From Gavia stellata (taxonomy: Eukaryota; Chordata; Aves; Gaviiformes; Gaviidae): a stretch of DNA of 64,000 nt. The translations under genes and the position numbers were made by a program. Each line of letters begins with the position of its first letter. The first letter of the stretch is position 1. Positions 22,660 to 38,860 of this stretch are shown in pieces. The notes beneath the pieces were generated by a model. The model made no database searches and was not told the origin of the DNA. It saw only the letters and a program-made list of their open reading frames with translations. The DNA lies in assembly GCF_030936135.1 (NCBI RefSeq), contig NC_082620.1, forward strand, positions 1,488,001 through 1,552,000. The letters are read 5' to 3'.

Positions 22660-25600
22660 CTGAAGTGGTGAACTGCTTGCCGCACTCCCGACACTTCAGG
22701 GGCCCGTCCGCGATGTGAATCTTCAAGTGAGCCTTCAAGTTCCCCACCTGGGGACAGAGAGAGGGATGCAGAGAGCCCCCCCCCACATCGCCCCCATCTC
22801 CCTCCGAAGGGACCCGAACAGCCATGGGTCCGGCTCGTCCCCCCAACCAACTCACCTGGTTGAATTTCTTGTCACAGTGGGGACACTTGTGCTCCTTGTC
22901 GGTGTCGTGGGTCTCCAGGTGCCGCATTTTAGAGGTGGGGTCGGAGAAGGAGCGCCCGCAGTAGTCGCACTGGTACGGTTTCTCCCCGCTGTGGACCAGC
23001 TGGTGCCGTTTGAGGTTGCCGGAGGTGGTGAAGAGCTTGCCGCAGTCGTCGCAGCGGTATTTGGCCTCCCCCGTGTGCCGTTTCTTGTGGAGGTTCAGCA
23101 GGCTGATGAGGCGGTAACTCTTCCCGCACTCCTCGCAACCGTAGGGCTTCAACGGGCTGCGGAGGAGACGGGGCCGTCAGGCCAGGGGGGAAGAACCGGC
23201 GTGCCGAGCTCTCACCGCTCCGATCCAAGCTCCACCACCCCAGCTAGACCCGTCTGGATCCCACAGGATATCTTGAAGCAAAGGCAAAAAGGAAGGGCAG
23301 AGGCAGAAAAGATAAATCTCCTCCCGGACTACCCCACCACGCTGATAGATTTTGCAAGGATGTGATCTTTTGCAAGCAAAAGCCACGTTTTTTTAGGCTC
23401 TGCCGCCATCTTTTTGTGGCTGGCGCCGTCCAAATGAGCTGCTGGGAGTCACCAACCCTGCAGCACCGACCCCTCCAGACCGGTGCGAGCGGCAGAGCGG
23501 CGTTGGCTGCTGTACCGGCCTCTTGCTCAAACCCTCACTCCCTCAGCCAGCCGCCAGCATCGTCACAAGCCTTTCTCCACACAGCTCGGCCCGGTGGCAC
23601 CTCTCGGTCCCCAGCGTTGCCATACCTGTGCGTCTTCTCGTGGGCTTTGCACGCAGCCGGGTCGGAGAAGGCTTTGTTACACTCCCTGCAGGAGAAGGGT
23701 TTCTCGCCGGTGTGGATACGGATGTGCCGCTTGAAGTTACCGGTGTGGGTGAACTCCTTCCCGCAGTCCTACGGACAGAGAGACAGGCGCAGGCGCGGCC
23801 GGTGATGACCGGTGTCCCTGAGGGACCGGAGACTCCGCTCGGGGCCGCGGCCGGCCTCACCTCGCACTTGTGCGTGACGGAGCCGTAGGCTTTTGACTCG
23901 GTCCTGTCGCTGTAAGTACCCGAACGCAGCAGACGGGTTTCGCCCGAGTTCTCCTGCCCGGAGTCGGTGCTTCCCGATTCGTTATCTTCAGCGTTTTCTC
24001 CATTTTCTAACCGGGGCTGCTCTTCCTCAGGGATTTTAGCCTCCTCTTCATCCTCTGCGGTCATCTCCCCCTCTTCCTCCTTCCCTTCCAGCTCCATCTC
24101 TGCAGGCAGTTAGAAAATGGGAATGCTAAAGATCGGGACCAGCATTAGAGACTCAAAACCCACCTATATTTCCTAACTCTAAGCCCAGGTTTAAGGCGAT
24201 GGGGATTAGACCTGCCCTACTGTACTCAGGGAAATCCTGGTACTCCATCGTATCACACAGGTGCCGAGATTTCTGCCTGGAGTCAGTTCGGATTTGCAGG
24301 TCATTAGCCCTAAAATCCAAAAGCCTGCGCAGACAGAGGAGCATTTCCCAACCTCTCCTAGCTCTGCCCCATGGACAACCACTCCCCGTGGGCTCTGCGA
24401 CTTTCAGGAGACAGCGTTTGCATGGCAAAACCTCACGCTAACAAAATTAATTCCATGGAAAACAAGTGTTCAATCCTTGCCCAGCTTTGCTTCAGCCCTG
24501 CTGAAGGGAAGGGGCAGACAGCAAAGTCCCTGCCACCGCCCTTGCTCATGAACACACCTCCGGTTTCGGCGCCCGGAGAGATGTCACCCTTTGCCACGGG
24601 GCTGTTGCTGCTGACCACGCTCCTCCGCCAGCTGCGGGTGGCTGGGAAATTCGACTTTGGGACCCTCTTGGATGGCAGCATCTGCCCCTACAAACAACAG
24701 AGTGTCTCAGGCACGTTCCAGGCACGCAGCAGGGCCCGGCAGCAGGACAAGCTGTGTTGGGGGGAGTGATGGGGGATTTTGGGTGTCATCCCTTGGCGGC
24801 TCACCTTCTTGGCCGCCCAGCTGCTCTGCTTGCACGTCAGGCTGTGCTGCTGCAGCCACGGGTGTCTCTTCCTTCCCCCTCTGCGTCAGGAGGAACCGGT
24901 TTTAGTTTGAGAAGATCACCCAGTGCTTCTGCCACTGATGCCTTGTCCTCGACGGTCGCCTTGTCGGTCCCTGCGAGGGAAAAGGCAAAGCGATCCAGCT
25001 TTTGCTGCCCACGCAGGGGCACCCCGACAGCTGCTAGAAGGATTCCCAAATCCCATAAAGATTCAAGGAAGCATCAGCTCTTCAACTGCTGGTGCCACAC
25101 AAGGGGATCAAACCCATCCAGACGCCCTTGCGCACCAGGAGACACGCTCAGGCCGTGGGTTTGGATGGTGGTCAGAGAGCGTGGCCGCTTCGTGGGCAAT
25201 TTCCAGTCTCCCCGGATGAGGGAAAGCGAGGAGGCTACGTACCGATCTCGGCGAGGGGCTGCTGGCTTTTGGTGGGGCTTTCTGCCAGTACGGCAAGGGA
25301 CTTGAGAGCGTTGCAAGCGCTAACGATCTCCTGCATTTGGAGGAAACCCGCCACGGCCAGCACGTCTTCCACGTTGTCGGGGTTAGGCTTAGCTTAGCTG
25401 TGTACATGAACTCCAAAACCTGGCCCAGGCCTGCAAGGGAGGTGATACAACCAGAAATAAGCTCTCACCCTCTTGGCCATACAGTTTTGAAAAGCCCAAA
25501 GCACACAAAATAACAGGCTGAAAAGCCTCCCTCAAACCCCGGGCACCAAAATGACTCGTTTAAGCAGCTCAAAGGGATATCGGATAACCCTCTGCCTACC

Positions 25601-25804
25601 TGCTGCGTTGCTGATGTCAAGGTGCACCACGTCCTTCTGGTCGACGAAGAGCATCCTGAAATACTCGCTACAGGCCGCCAGCACGGCTTTGTGGGCCTTG
25701 AAGTTGATGCCGTCCACCACGAAGGTGCAGTCGCACAGCAAACCCAGCTGCCGCTGCTGGTTCAGCTGTTCTAGGACTTGCTTGCTGTGCTGGGGGAAAT
25801 CCAT
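22660..25804 (-). CDS. ZBTB17: ZBTB17 (MIZ-1) BTB zinc-finger transcription factor, C-terminus missing
   Basis: DNA-binding regulator that activates cell-cycle inhibitor and autophagy genes and is turned into a repressor by MYC. Coding exons in transcript order: 25804-25600 (BTB start, MDFPQHSKQVLEQLNQQ), 25430-25243 (rest of BTB), 24970-24805 and 24681-24558 (linker), 24099-23861 (acidic Glu-rich linker), 23768-23626 (C2H2 fingers 1-2), 23156-22856 (fingers 3-5 and most of 6), 22747-22660 (end of 6 and start of 7, ending KQFTTSG). Human ZBTB17 has 803 residues and 13 fingers; fingers 7 (second half) to 13 are absent at the adjoining N gap. Single-base frame breaks occur in the second and third coding exons (G/C runs at 25,379-25,382 and 24,875-24,879), and a third change is needed in 24,558-24,681. 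All look like assembly indels. Confidence 0.93.
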
Positions 25805-28800
25805 GGCTGCGGGGAGGAAAATAAACCCGAGAGGGGGGTGAGGCAGGTGCTGAAACCCCGATGCCGTGTCGGAAAGGGCCACGAAGCAGGACAAATCACA
25901 AAGCCACGGATCAACCACAACCCAATCGCCCTGTTAGTTAAAAAACGTGGCCCAAAAAGCCTAAATTCAGCTCCTCGCTACAGCCGCCTGCCTCCCCCAC
26001 CAAATACAACCCCAAAACTCTCCTGTAACAGCGACAATGCCAACATGGGGCTGGAGAGTTGATTGAACAGTCAATATATTTTTTTGCCATCCTAACAGCA
26101 TTTAAAATACATTTATTGCTCTTCAACTGGTCCAAGCTGCGAGCAGGAACCTTGTTGCCTCTGCAAACACAAGTGCCCACCATCCCTTTGGCAAACAGGC
26201 AGTGCCACCACTCCCGCTGAGGGCGCAGCGCAGAAAGCGTTCATCAAAATCTTCAAGCTCCTGCTCGTTTTAGGCGCCCGCATCATGATACCGAGGGATT
26301 TTAATTTTTTTTTTATTGTGTGTTTGGAGGGAGTTCTTCCTGCTCAAAAGCATGACTTTGGCCGAGGAATGCTGCAAACTCCTGGAAAGATGGCGAAAGC
26401 CCATTTTTCAAGCAGGTCCTCATCAGCAAAGGTACCACGAGCTTGATCTGCTGCCACACGTTGGGTTTTCTCCTGCAGGGTGCAGGGTAGAGAAGGAAGG
26501 GTTTTCACTCGGCTGCGTTTTCCGAAAGTGATTCCTCAGTGAGCTGAAGGGATCATTTCATCGATGAGTAAGGGAGAAAGAGAAAGCAAACAGGGAATAT
26601 CCACAGTTATTTGGTCAACCTGCCAGGCCAGGAAGCCCCTAAAGCTCTGATTGCTGGAAGAGGCAAGGGGAAGTCTTGGGTTTGATACTAAGCTGATGCT
26701 TGGTGTGTCTCTGAAGGTTTCCAGCCCATAGCAGTTGCTTTTCCATTTTACCAGCTCTTGAAAACAGCACGGGGAGTCTCAGGTCGGGGAAAGGTGACAG
26801 GTTTGGATCCACAAAACCAGGTTGCTTTCAGGCAGCCGCGAGCACATCCCTTCCTCCGGCCTCCGGATCTGTTTAAGTGTGGACAAGCACGCAGCAGGCG
26901 AGCACCGCGGGGAGAGGGAGCCTCCTCCTGTCTACAGTGGGTGCTAGCAATGCGCTCGGTGAAAGATCTTCTGCCCACGGATCGATTCGGCTTCCAAAAT
27001 CATTCCCGGCAGGGATGAGAAGCCCAGACACCTCCGACAGCATCAAATCACGCACGGAGAGAGAAAGTTTCACTCCCGTAAGACGCTGTTTGTTTTTGCA
27101 ATTAACTCACGACCACAACTTTCCTCCAGCTCTCCAAAACATCCTCCAGCTCTCCAAAACACGGGGTACTTTTTAACCAAACACCCACAGCCTGTCCCAA
27201 AATACATCCCTCGAGAGCCAGAATCATCAGTACTTGTAGTAAAATCTGTCTAAACCCCCACATACGTATGACCCTGCAAGGTTTGCAAAGGAAGCTCTGA
27301 AAAAAAAGGGGAGGATTTTCCCAGCAGGACAAGCAATGTTGCCTTCCGTGCTCAGAAAACTCTGCACAGCAGGACCTGAGAAATCACGACAGTTCGATGC
27401 ACTAAAAGGCTATTTTGGGTAATTTGTAGGAGGCGCTTTGCATCTGAACGATGATTTTTATCGCTCCCTGATTGGACTCGCCTCAGCTTCACACCCAAGG
27501 TTTGCACAGGAAGCAAAATCACAAGAAATTCAACTGCTCCCGAAAAACTTTGTCTTTTCTGCAGTTTCCTCTGCACCATCACGTTACAGCTTCGTCGGAG
27601 CACACGAGCACAGCAGGGCAGAGGTTGGGATGAGCTGCGTATCGCCCTCATGCCCAAAGCCAGCACCCAGCGTCCCCCAGCAGCTGAGATCAATTTGTAC
27701 ACTAAAATCCCTGACTCTAAGCCTTAAAAATCCCAGCTATCTGGATCAAAAAACCACGGTGCACCCGAAACGCCACCCTGGTTCCTTGCCACTGCTCGGG
27801 CAGGGCCAGTTCGCGGCTCCGGTGCCAAGATCCAACTCCTTCCCCAACTGAACAGGATGTGCCGAAATGGGGATGGATCCGGGGATGGATCCAGGGAGGG
27901 CAAACACCAAATCAGGTATTGCTGGTCCACCCGACTGCTAAATAAATTAGCTCCCATCAGCACAAACCCATTGCTGTCGGCTGTTTAAGGTAGCGGCGCT
28001 GTCTGAGGCCATGTGTCAGAGCTCCTCGCCCGAAAGACAAAGATAAGCCAGGATCGGCACCCGATCTCACCCCTGTGCTGCGAGGATCGGAGATATCCAG
28101 AGGACCGAGGCTGCAGGCGAGACGCTTGCGGCTCTCCTCCGGAGTTTTCCCCCTTCCCGGTGCTCAAGTCAGTCTCTACGCAGCCATCCTGGGAGAAACG
28201 GGACGAAAAGCTCCATTTTAAAACCCAAACGTCACATGGTGAAGGCGCCAAGATCCAACGTCACTGACCCAGGACCGGGCACCCCCCAATTTCACCGTGT
28301 TGGAGGCACACGAGCGCCATTTCCCCTCCCGACCTCTCCCCAAAGTGGCTGTCGAGTCTCTCGTTACCTGATTAATCACAGAAAAGCTTCGTTATGAGAA
28401 CACCCACGCCCGCCGCACACGCTCGCAGAGATAAATACAGCAGCGACAGTCCTGGGGAGCTTCCCACACAAGCTCCGTTAAGCTCTCTTGCTTATTAATG
28501 ACATTAGCCTCTCCCCGTACCTGACGCCCAAGCATCTACCTATTAAAAAACCCCCAAACCCTCAAAAAATTGGAAAAAAATAGTGGTTTAAATGTTGCCT
28601 TTCAACTCTATCACCATCCAGCCGTCCATTCTTACACTGGGAAGATAAAAAGGAAGAGGCGGTTTACTTTCTGCCTACCGTCATCTCCCTTCTCGTGTGT
28701 CAGCTCGGGGAACAAAGCAGCCCTAATCTTTTCAGTCTCTGCGAAGAAGAGTCTGTCCTCATTTCCAGTAACTGATTCTGCAACATTTTCAGTTAAAAAA

Positions 28801-30418
28801 AAATGAAGTTAACAGCTGATCGAGGTACAGGTGTGTTATTAATACAAATTATTGTGCTAAGGGGGTTTTAGTGCCAGTCCACAACCACACATCTGAAGGT
28901 TAATGCATATTTTAGCCTTCTTACTGATCGCTGAATGTGGAGGAGTTTAAACTGAGCTGCCTCTTGAGATGATCCACAGCTTTTTAACAACTGTTTCTAG
29001 GTTAAAAATAAAAGAAAAAAGGTTCCTGGACACAGTACAGAGAAGTGAATGAAATAGAGAAGGGCTCTGGAGTTCGTGGTCGGCAGCGAAACCGGAAGGT
29101 GAGCTCACACTCAGCTGTAAGGAGGTGGTAAAAAATAATCACAAGCATTAACAGTCAGGAAAAAAACGTGGTGAAAGGGAACTAAAAGGAGAAAGACACA
29201 AGAAGAAACATGAGCAGAGACACTCTGGACCCCTCCAGGGAACAGACGCCCTTCAGACCTCTCGGTTATTTAGTTTTTGGGCCCATGGATACGCTCGTGT
29301 GGCTCCTGACGTGGCTGTGCGGGCAGGGCTGCCTGCAGGTAACCGGAGCCCTGGGCTGCAGCAGGCAGGGAGCCAGCGGGGCCGCTGAGACACCGCCAGA
29401 CCTCGAGCTCTGCCATGAAAACCACCCGTTTCTGCAGTGCCCGGATGACGAACTACAAAACCTTCACCTTTGTGCAAAAAACCCCTGCCTTTGGAACGCT
29501 GCCCAATCTCTGAAATTTCGGCAGAAGCTTCTGATGCAGAAACGCAATGAAGGAAACGCGGCTTGTCCATGAACCACATCACCCATGCCCGAAAAGTGAT
29601 GCCGGCGGAGGGCACGTACAGCCAGTACGGGCTGTCATCACACCAAAAAAAGTCACCAGAAGATGAGAAAAGCCCCTTTTTCCCTTGAGCTGTTGCATGA
29701 TGCTTTGAAGTTTTCTCCGCTCTTCTACTGGCGACATCCTTGACGTGCAGGTAGACAGCTTGTGCGGTGTCAGGGGACTTGTCTTGCACAGCGTTGGCTG
29801 CCAGCGCTGTGTCCCCTGCAGATGTCTTACTGTGTCCCGATGGGACGGCGGCTGCCCCACACGCTGGCGGACAGGGCTTCGCTCCTGACCTTGCCCCGAA
29901 TCACCCCACGGCTCCGTGGGCGGACACACGTCTCCCACAGCAGACATGGACACCCTGGTGAGGGTGGGCTGGCGAGGACCCCAGCAAGCACCGGCAGCCC
30001 CCCGTTCCCCTCACGACAGCCGCTCCAGGCCTCACCTCAGGGCCCGGCAGCGGCCTGAGGGGGGGTCACACGGGGTGGGGGGCGCAAATCTGGGGGGGGG
30101 GGGAAGAGCTGCCACAGCCCCTCCTGGGGTGTTAAGGGGATGGGGGGACCCCCACGCAGCCTCCCCTCAAAAGACCGGGGGTCGCACACCGGGGGGCCCC
30201 CCAAAACAGCTCCTTTTGGGAGGGGCCCTCCAGGGAGCGAGCTGGGCCGCAGCCCCCTTCCCCTCCCAGCCCCCGTGCCCCCCCCGAGCCCCGCCTCAGG
30301 CCCTCCAGCCCCCTCCCAGCCCCTCCCCGGGCTCCCCGCAGGCTCCCCGGAGCCCCCCCGCCGCTACCTGCCATGCCGGGCCCGGCGGGGGCCTCACATT
30401 GCCGCCCGCGGCGCTCAC
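25805..30418 (-). other. ZBTB17 first intron (5' noncoding)
   Basis: The start codon exon opens with a CCGCAG acceptor just upstream of ATG (25,807-25,809), so a noncoding first exon is expected. A strong GTGAGC donor sits at 30,418-30,413 inside the CpG-rich block. The 4.6 kb between holds only short open frames without family resemblance and no repeat family that I recognise. Confidence 0.6.
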
Positions 30419-30700
30419 CGTGACACGGACCAGACAAAGGGCGCCGCCATCTTGGCGCCGGGCGGAAGCGGCGTCGCCCCCCTCCGCCCACCGCGCATGC
30501 GCGGTCCCGGCAGAGGATGTGACCGCGCACGCGTAGATGGCGCGGTGAGCCGCGTCACGTGGCACCGCCTCCTGCTCCCCCCCGCCCCGCGCTCCTCAGG
30601 AGCGCCGCCATGACAGTGCGAGTGTGGCGGGCGGAGGGGAGGGGAGCGGAGGTGCGAGGGGCCGGTTGGCCCCGGGGCTGACCCTGCGGCTCCGTGAGGC
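29900..30700. promoter_or_regulatory. CpG-island promoter of ZBTB17, probably bidirectional
   Basis: Dense CpG block at the 5' end of ZBTB17. A palindromic NRF1 motif (CGCGCATGCGCG) lies at 30,492-30,503. A YY1-type motif reading AAGATGGCGGC on the minus strand lies at 30,443-30,454, followed by the GTGAGC donor for the ZBTB17 noncoding exon. On the plus strand AGATGGCG occurs at 30,535-30,542, directly followed by CGGTGAGC, itself a donor-like sequence. Another minus-strand ATGGCGGC lies near 30,605. No TATA box. The paired, opposed YY1-type sites suggest divergent start sites; whether a stable plus-strand transcript exists is unknown. Confidence 0.6.
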
Positions 30701-32240
30701 GCAAAGAGCCCTGTTCCGTTACGCTGTATCCCCCTGAGGGTTTTGGTTCCCCCCCAATGTTGCCCACACCCCAGGCGTGCCAACAGGCCGAGGCGTCGGG
30801 CAGCTGCCGTGATGGCGGCCGGGCGTCTCCACAGGGAACAGGCCCAGCGTTGCTGTCCCGGCCGGTCAGCATGGCCCAAAAGCTGTAGATGTTGCCCAAG
30901 GTGGGCCCTCTGCACGGGCAAACTCCCTCAGGTGGGTGTGCAGGGCCAGGTGGCACGAGGAGCCCAGTGTGGCTTTGAAGGCAGCCGTTTACTGGCGTGT
31001 ATTGCCAAGTACCGGTGAGTTTGGGCAGGTGCAGGTCACAGGCTGCCGAGCAGGCCGCCCCAAAAGCATGATACTATCTATTTCTTTCCCCCATGGCCAG
31101 ATTTCCCTGCTTGCCAAGAATGAGCCCGTACCAGGGCCGTGCTGCTGCGGGGTTTGTTCAGCACTGGGGCTCTGAGCTGTCCCTTCGCCCTCTTCCTGGC
31201 TCGGAAATCTCCCCTGTGGAAAACTAACCGGCTTTGGGGAGAAAAAGGCTTTGTTTTTTTCTTCCTTCTTTTGCTGGAGCTTCGTGGGTGAGGGCCACCC
31301 ACCAGCCTGTCACCACTAGATGGCAATCTGTAACCGTGGCGGGTGGCTCTCTGGGTGCTGGGGTGCCCTGGGCACCCAGGGGTGGCCTTTTGGGGCAGAG
31401 CAGACACATCCCAGCGTGGAGGATCAATGACAGGGCATCGCTACTGCTCTCTGCCTCCATGGCTCCAATTTCCTAGGCTGTGCTGGGGGAGTTTATAGCC
31501 AGTATGAGCTTTTTTAATGACTTTTCAACGTTTTTTTCCTCGCAGCATCCCGCGGTAAGGAGTCCCCCAAGTGACCCACAGTGCCGATAGGCAAACCACC
31601 CAAGGAGATGATGGAAGAGCCGCGTGTGTTTGTGTGTGTCCCAGACGCTGCAGGTGTGTTAATGCAAGTCACGAGTCGTTGGGGCACAAGCAGGGACGAG
31701 TTGACCTCAAAGTTTGAGCAGCAACACGAGCCGGGTGGCGTGTGGTAGCTATAAACAGCCGCTCGCCCTGAACGGGCGCCTCGCTGTTGTTTGTACACAC
31801 AGGGAGATGGAGCTGAGCCCTTGGAGGGGATTTTGGGCCCCCAAAAAGAAGCCCCTGGGTTTGGCAGCCAGGCTGGGACCGTCGGCGTAGCTCATGCCAC
31901 TGCCTTGGGCTTCCCTAAGGGCGATGGGTGTGGGTGGGCGAGGGGAGGAGGGTTTGGTGACCTTCCAGGTGGGCCGGCGGCCGAACAGCTGAGGGAATGG
32001 CTCAGAAATAGAGCGAAGGGGAAGAAATGAGTCACCCCAGGCTGGAAATAAATGGGGCTGCGGGAGCGGAGGGAAGCCGGGGCGGCTCCTTGCCCACGTT
32101 TTTGTTGGGATGGAGGAATTGCTCGTGGTACCCCTTACCAAGACACACCTTGGGGCTGAACCTGCAGCCCTTTTGAGGGAAAAGCATCAAGAAAACATTA
32201 AAAAACGGAGGAGGCAGCAATCAGGCGTTCTCAATAATTT
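30700..32240. other. ZBTB17-HSPB7 intergenic region
   Basis: Unique-looking sequence with no convincing gene. Short open frames on both strands show no recognisable domain. A CTCF-core-like motif is present at 31,313-31,325 and a TATAAA string at 31,750-31,755 of unknown meaning. I see no counterpart of the mammalian SRARP gene. Confidence 0.5.
31313..31325 (+). promoter_or_regulatory. CTCF-like core motif
   Basis: CCACTAGATGGCA fits the CTCF core CCASYAGRKGGCR at every position. It lies between a housekeeping-type gene (ZBTB17) and a muscle-type gene (HSPB7), where an insulator would make sense. Motif match only. Confidence 0.4.
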
Positions 32241-32555
32241 ATCACAAGCTGTATATACAGAGACAAGCTCCGGCGGAGGGTCGGGGAGGGGAACCTTGCT
32301 CCTCGCTCCCAGCGGGGGTCTTGGCATGCTGGATCTTCCCCACCAACCCTCACCGGCTAAAAACCACCGGAGCCGGGACTCCCCTCCGGAATTTCTCCGG
32401 TGGGCAACGGGATGCGTCTCACCACACTGGCCCCTCAGCGTGGGTCTGACCCCGCCGGAGAGCGTTACCGTCCCCTACCCCACGTCCCACCTCCTTCCCA
32501 AATTACCCAAATAATTAACGAGGGGAGGGGGGAAAAGGGACACCCCCCCGACCCC
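32237..32555 (-). other. HSPB7: HSPB7 3'UTR (candidate)
   Basis: Sequence downstream of the HSPB7 stop. On the minus strand a GATAAA variant poly(A) signal occurs at 32,242-32,237, followed by an AT-rich stretch. No canonical AATAAA nearby, so the end is tentative. Confidence 0.35.
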
Positions 32556-33650
32556 TCAGATCTTGATCTCAGTCCGGAAGGTTTGCTGGACGTGGTCGGC
32601 GTGCTTAGCGGGCTGTCGCTGAGCCCGGATGGTCAACGTGCCGTCATCCCCCAGTGAGGACGACACCGACGTGGGGTCCACGTCTTCAGGCAGCTGGCAT
32701 TTGTGGGTGAAGGTGTTCATGACGGTGCCATCCGCAGCCAGCTGGGGAAAAAAAAGGGGTGAAAACGAGCCATTTTGGGGTGCAGGCAGGACAGGGGCTC
32801 GTTGTTCCCTGCCCTTGGGTGAGGCTGGCGGTCGTGCCTTGTATGTGGTGTTAATATTTATCTCCCTGAGGGGATGGGCGGGATGTGGGAGACGACAGAC
32901 GAGCTTTTTTTCGGTTCCCACCCCCACAGGAGAGGGGTGATTACAGAGCACGAGTTTGTTGGGTCTCGTGGGCTTTGCTCCTGTGAAATACGGGGTGAGA
33001 AGATGAGGAAATGATCACTTAAACCCTGTTAGGTTTACGTCTGGGGCCATTAGGAAGTTGGGTGGGAGTTGGGGGGTCCCCCAGTTGAGGCTTTTGGGGT
33101 CCACCACACTTTGGGGTTGAGCAGGGAAGGGAGGGAGTGCCCACCTTCTCGGCGTGCACCTCGATCTGGTTGTTGGAGGTGGTGACGATGATGTCCTCAG
33201 GGGCGAAATCACTGACGTCCACCGTGAACTGATAGGTGTTGCCTAAGGTCTTCACCGTGCCGGTGTTGCCGGGCCGAGCTGCCGGAGAGCGGGGGGGGTC
33301 AGAGCCACAGTTCAGTGGGGGTTCCCCCTAAACGCCTCTGGGGGTCACGGCCACATTTCGGTGGGGGCCCCCCCAAACACCTCTCCCACGCCTCTGACTC
33401 TTGCCCAAACCCTCCAGGACAGGGATATGCCGGTGCAGAGGGGCAGAGGCATCGCCAACCCCCCCCCCCTCTTTTGCTACCTCGCCCAGCCCTAAAAGCG
33501 GGGTCCCCCCCACCCAAACTCACCTGGGAACCCCAAGGTCTCTCCGCGGGGCCGGACGAAGCTCCCAAAAAGCTCCATGGTGCCGGCGGGCGACGCCGAC
33601 TGGTGAAAGCTGTGCTCCGATCGGAAAGCAGACGAGGATTTCACGTTCAT
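32556..33650 (-). CDS. HSPB7: HSPB7 cardiovascular small heat-shock protein
   Basis: ATP-independent chaperone of heart and skeletal muscle that binds filamin C and limits aggregation. Three exons in transcript order: 33650-33524, 33278-33145 and 32741-32556; 447 bases including TGA give 148 residues (human 170). The start [18 protein letters not shown] aligns with human MSHRTSSTFRAERSFHSS. The internal Met before ELFGSFVRP is rejected because it drops this conserved N-terminus. The alpha-crystallin domain runs from [10 protein letters not shown] through [18 protein letters not shown] to [12 protein letters not shown], ending [11 protein letters not shown] as in mammals. The human poly-Ser run is missing, which accounts for most of the shorter length. 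Neighbour CLCNK starts 540 bases away on the other strand. Confidence 0.96.
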
Positions 33651-34190
33651 CCACCGTGTCCGTCCCCCCCTCAACCTCCGACCCCCAACTCTCACCGGGG
33701 AGGAAGAGCAAAGGCCCCTTCCTCGTCCTCCTCCCGGTGAAGGCGAAGTGGGGCCGGTTATTTCAGGGGGGGTGGCTTGACGAGCTTTTTAAAGCTTCGT
33801 TAAGGCTCCCGGCCGCCTGCCAGACCTCTCGTAAAACGGGCTAAATTTAGGTCTTGCGCCGGAGACGGTGGAAATTTTTCCCCTCTCCATCCCCCCCCCT
33901 CAACGCTGTGGAATGCGATGCCAGCGTTCCTGCCTATTATTAAGGAATAATAACAATAATTAATTAAAATACTTATTAAATACTCCCCGCCCTGGGATTG
34001 GGAGCTTGGAGGTGGCGGGGAGGGGGGGAAACCCGGCTCGCTCCGGCCCGAGCGGGTCCGTTGGCTTCGTCAAGGTCGTTTTTAATGAGCTTGTTTGCAA
34101 ACTCAGTCCGGCGGTGGAGGCTGAGGTAGGAGGACTGGCGAGGGGGTGCCGAAAAAAAAGGGGGGTCCTGTCCCCCGAAAAGTCCCTGGG
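33651..34190. promoter_or_regulatory. Divergent HSPB7/CLCNK promoter region with MEF2 site
   Basis: The 540 bases between the two start codons. On the minus strand a TTTAAAAAG TATA-like box lies at 33,794-33,785, about 135 bases upstream of the HSPB7 ATG. About 50 bases further up is CTAAATTTAG at 33,841-33,850, a perfect palindromic MEF2 site (YTAWWWWTAR), fitting muscle expression. Towards CLCNK there is an AT-rich block at 33,940-33,985 with TTAATTAA-type strings and TATTAAAT, a possible AT-rich core for the plus-strand gene. Motif evidence only. Confidence 0.5.
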
Positions 34191-38675
<4,485 letters not shown>

Positions 38676-38831
38676 TGACTTTTGGGCACCCCAAGGGACC
38701 CCTCCCCAGGGATGTCACCCATGGAAAGAAGGGGGGTCCTGACCCCCCCAGGTGATGTGGGTGCCCCCCCCGGGGGAACCCAGGCATCCAGGCTGGTGGG
38801 GGGGCGGTTTTCCAGCATAGTGTGCTCTTGC

Positions 38832-38837
38832 ATTAAA
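38832..38837 (+). terminator. CLCNK poly(A) signal ATTAAA
   Basis: ATTAAA lies 157 bases after the stop codon, followed by a CT-rich (TCC)n stretch. It is the only plausible signal close to the gene. Confidence 0.5.
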
Positions 38838-38860
38838 TATATCAAGCCATCAATGCTCCT

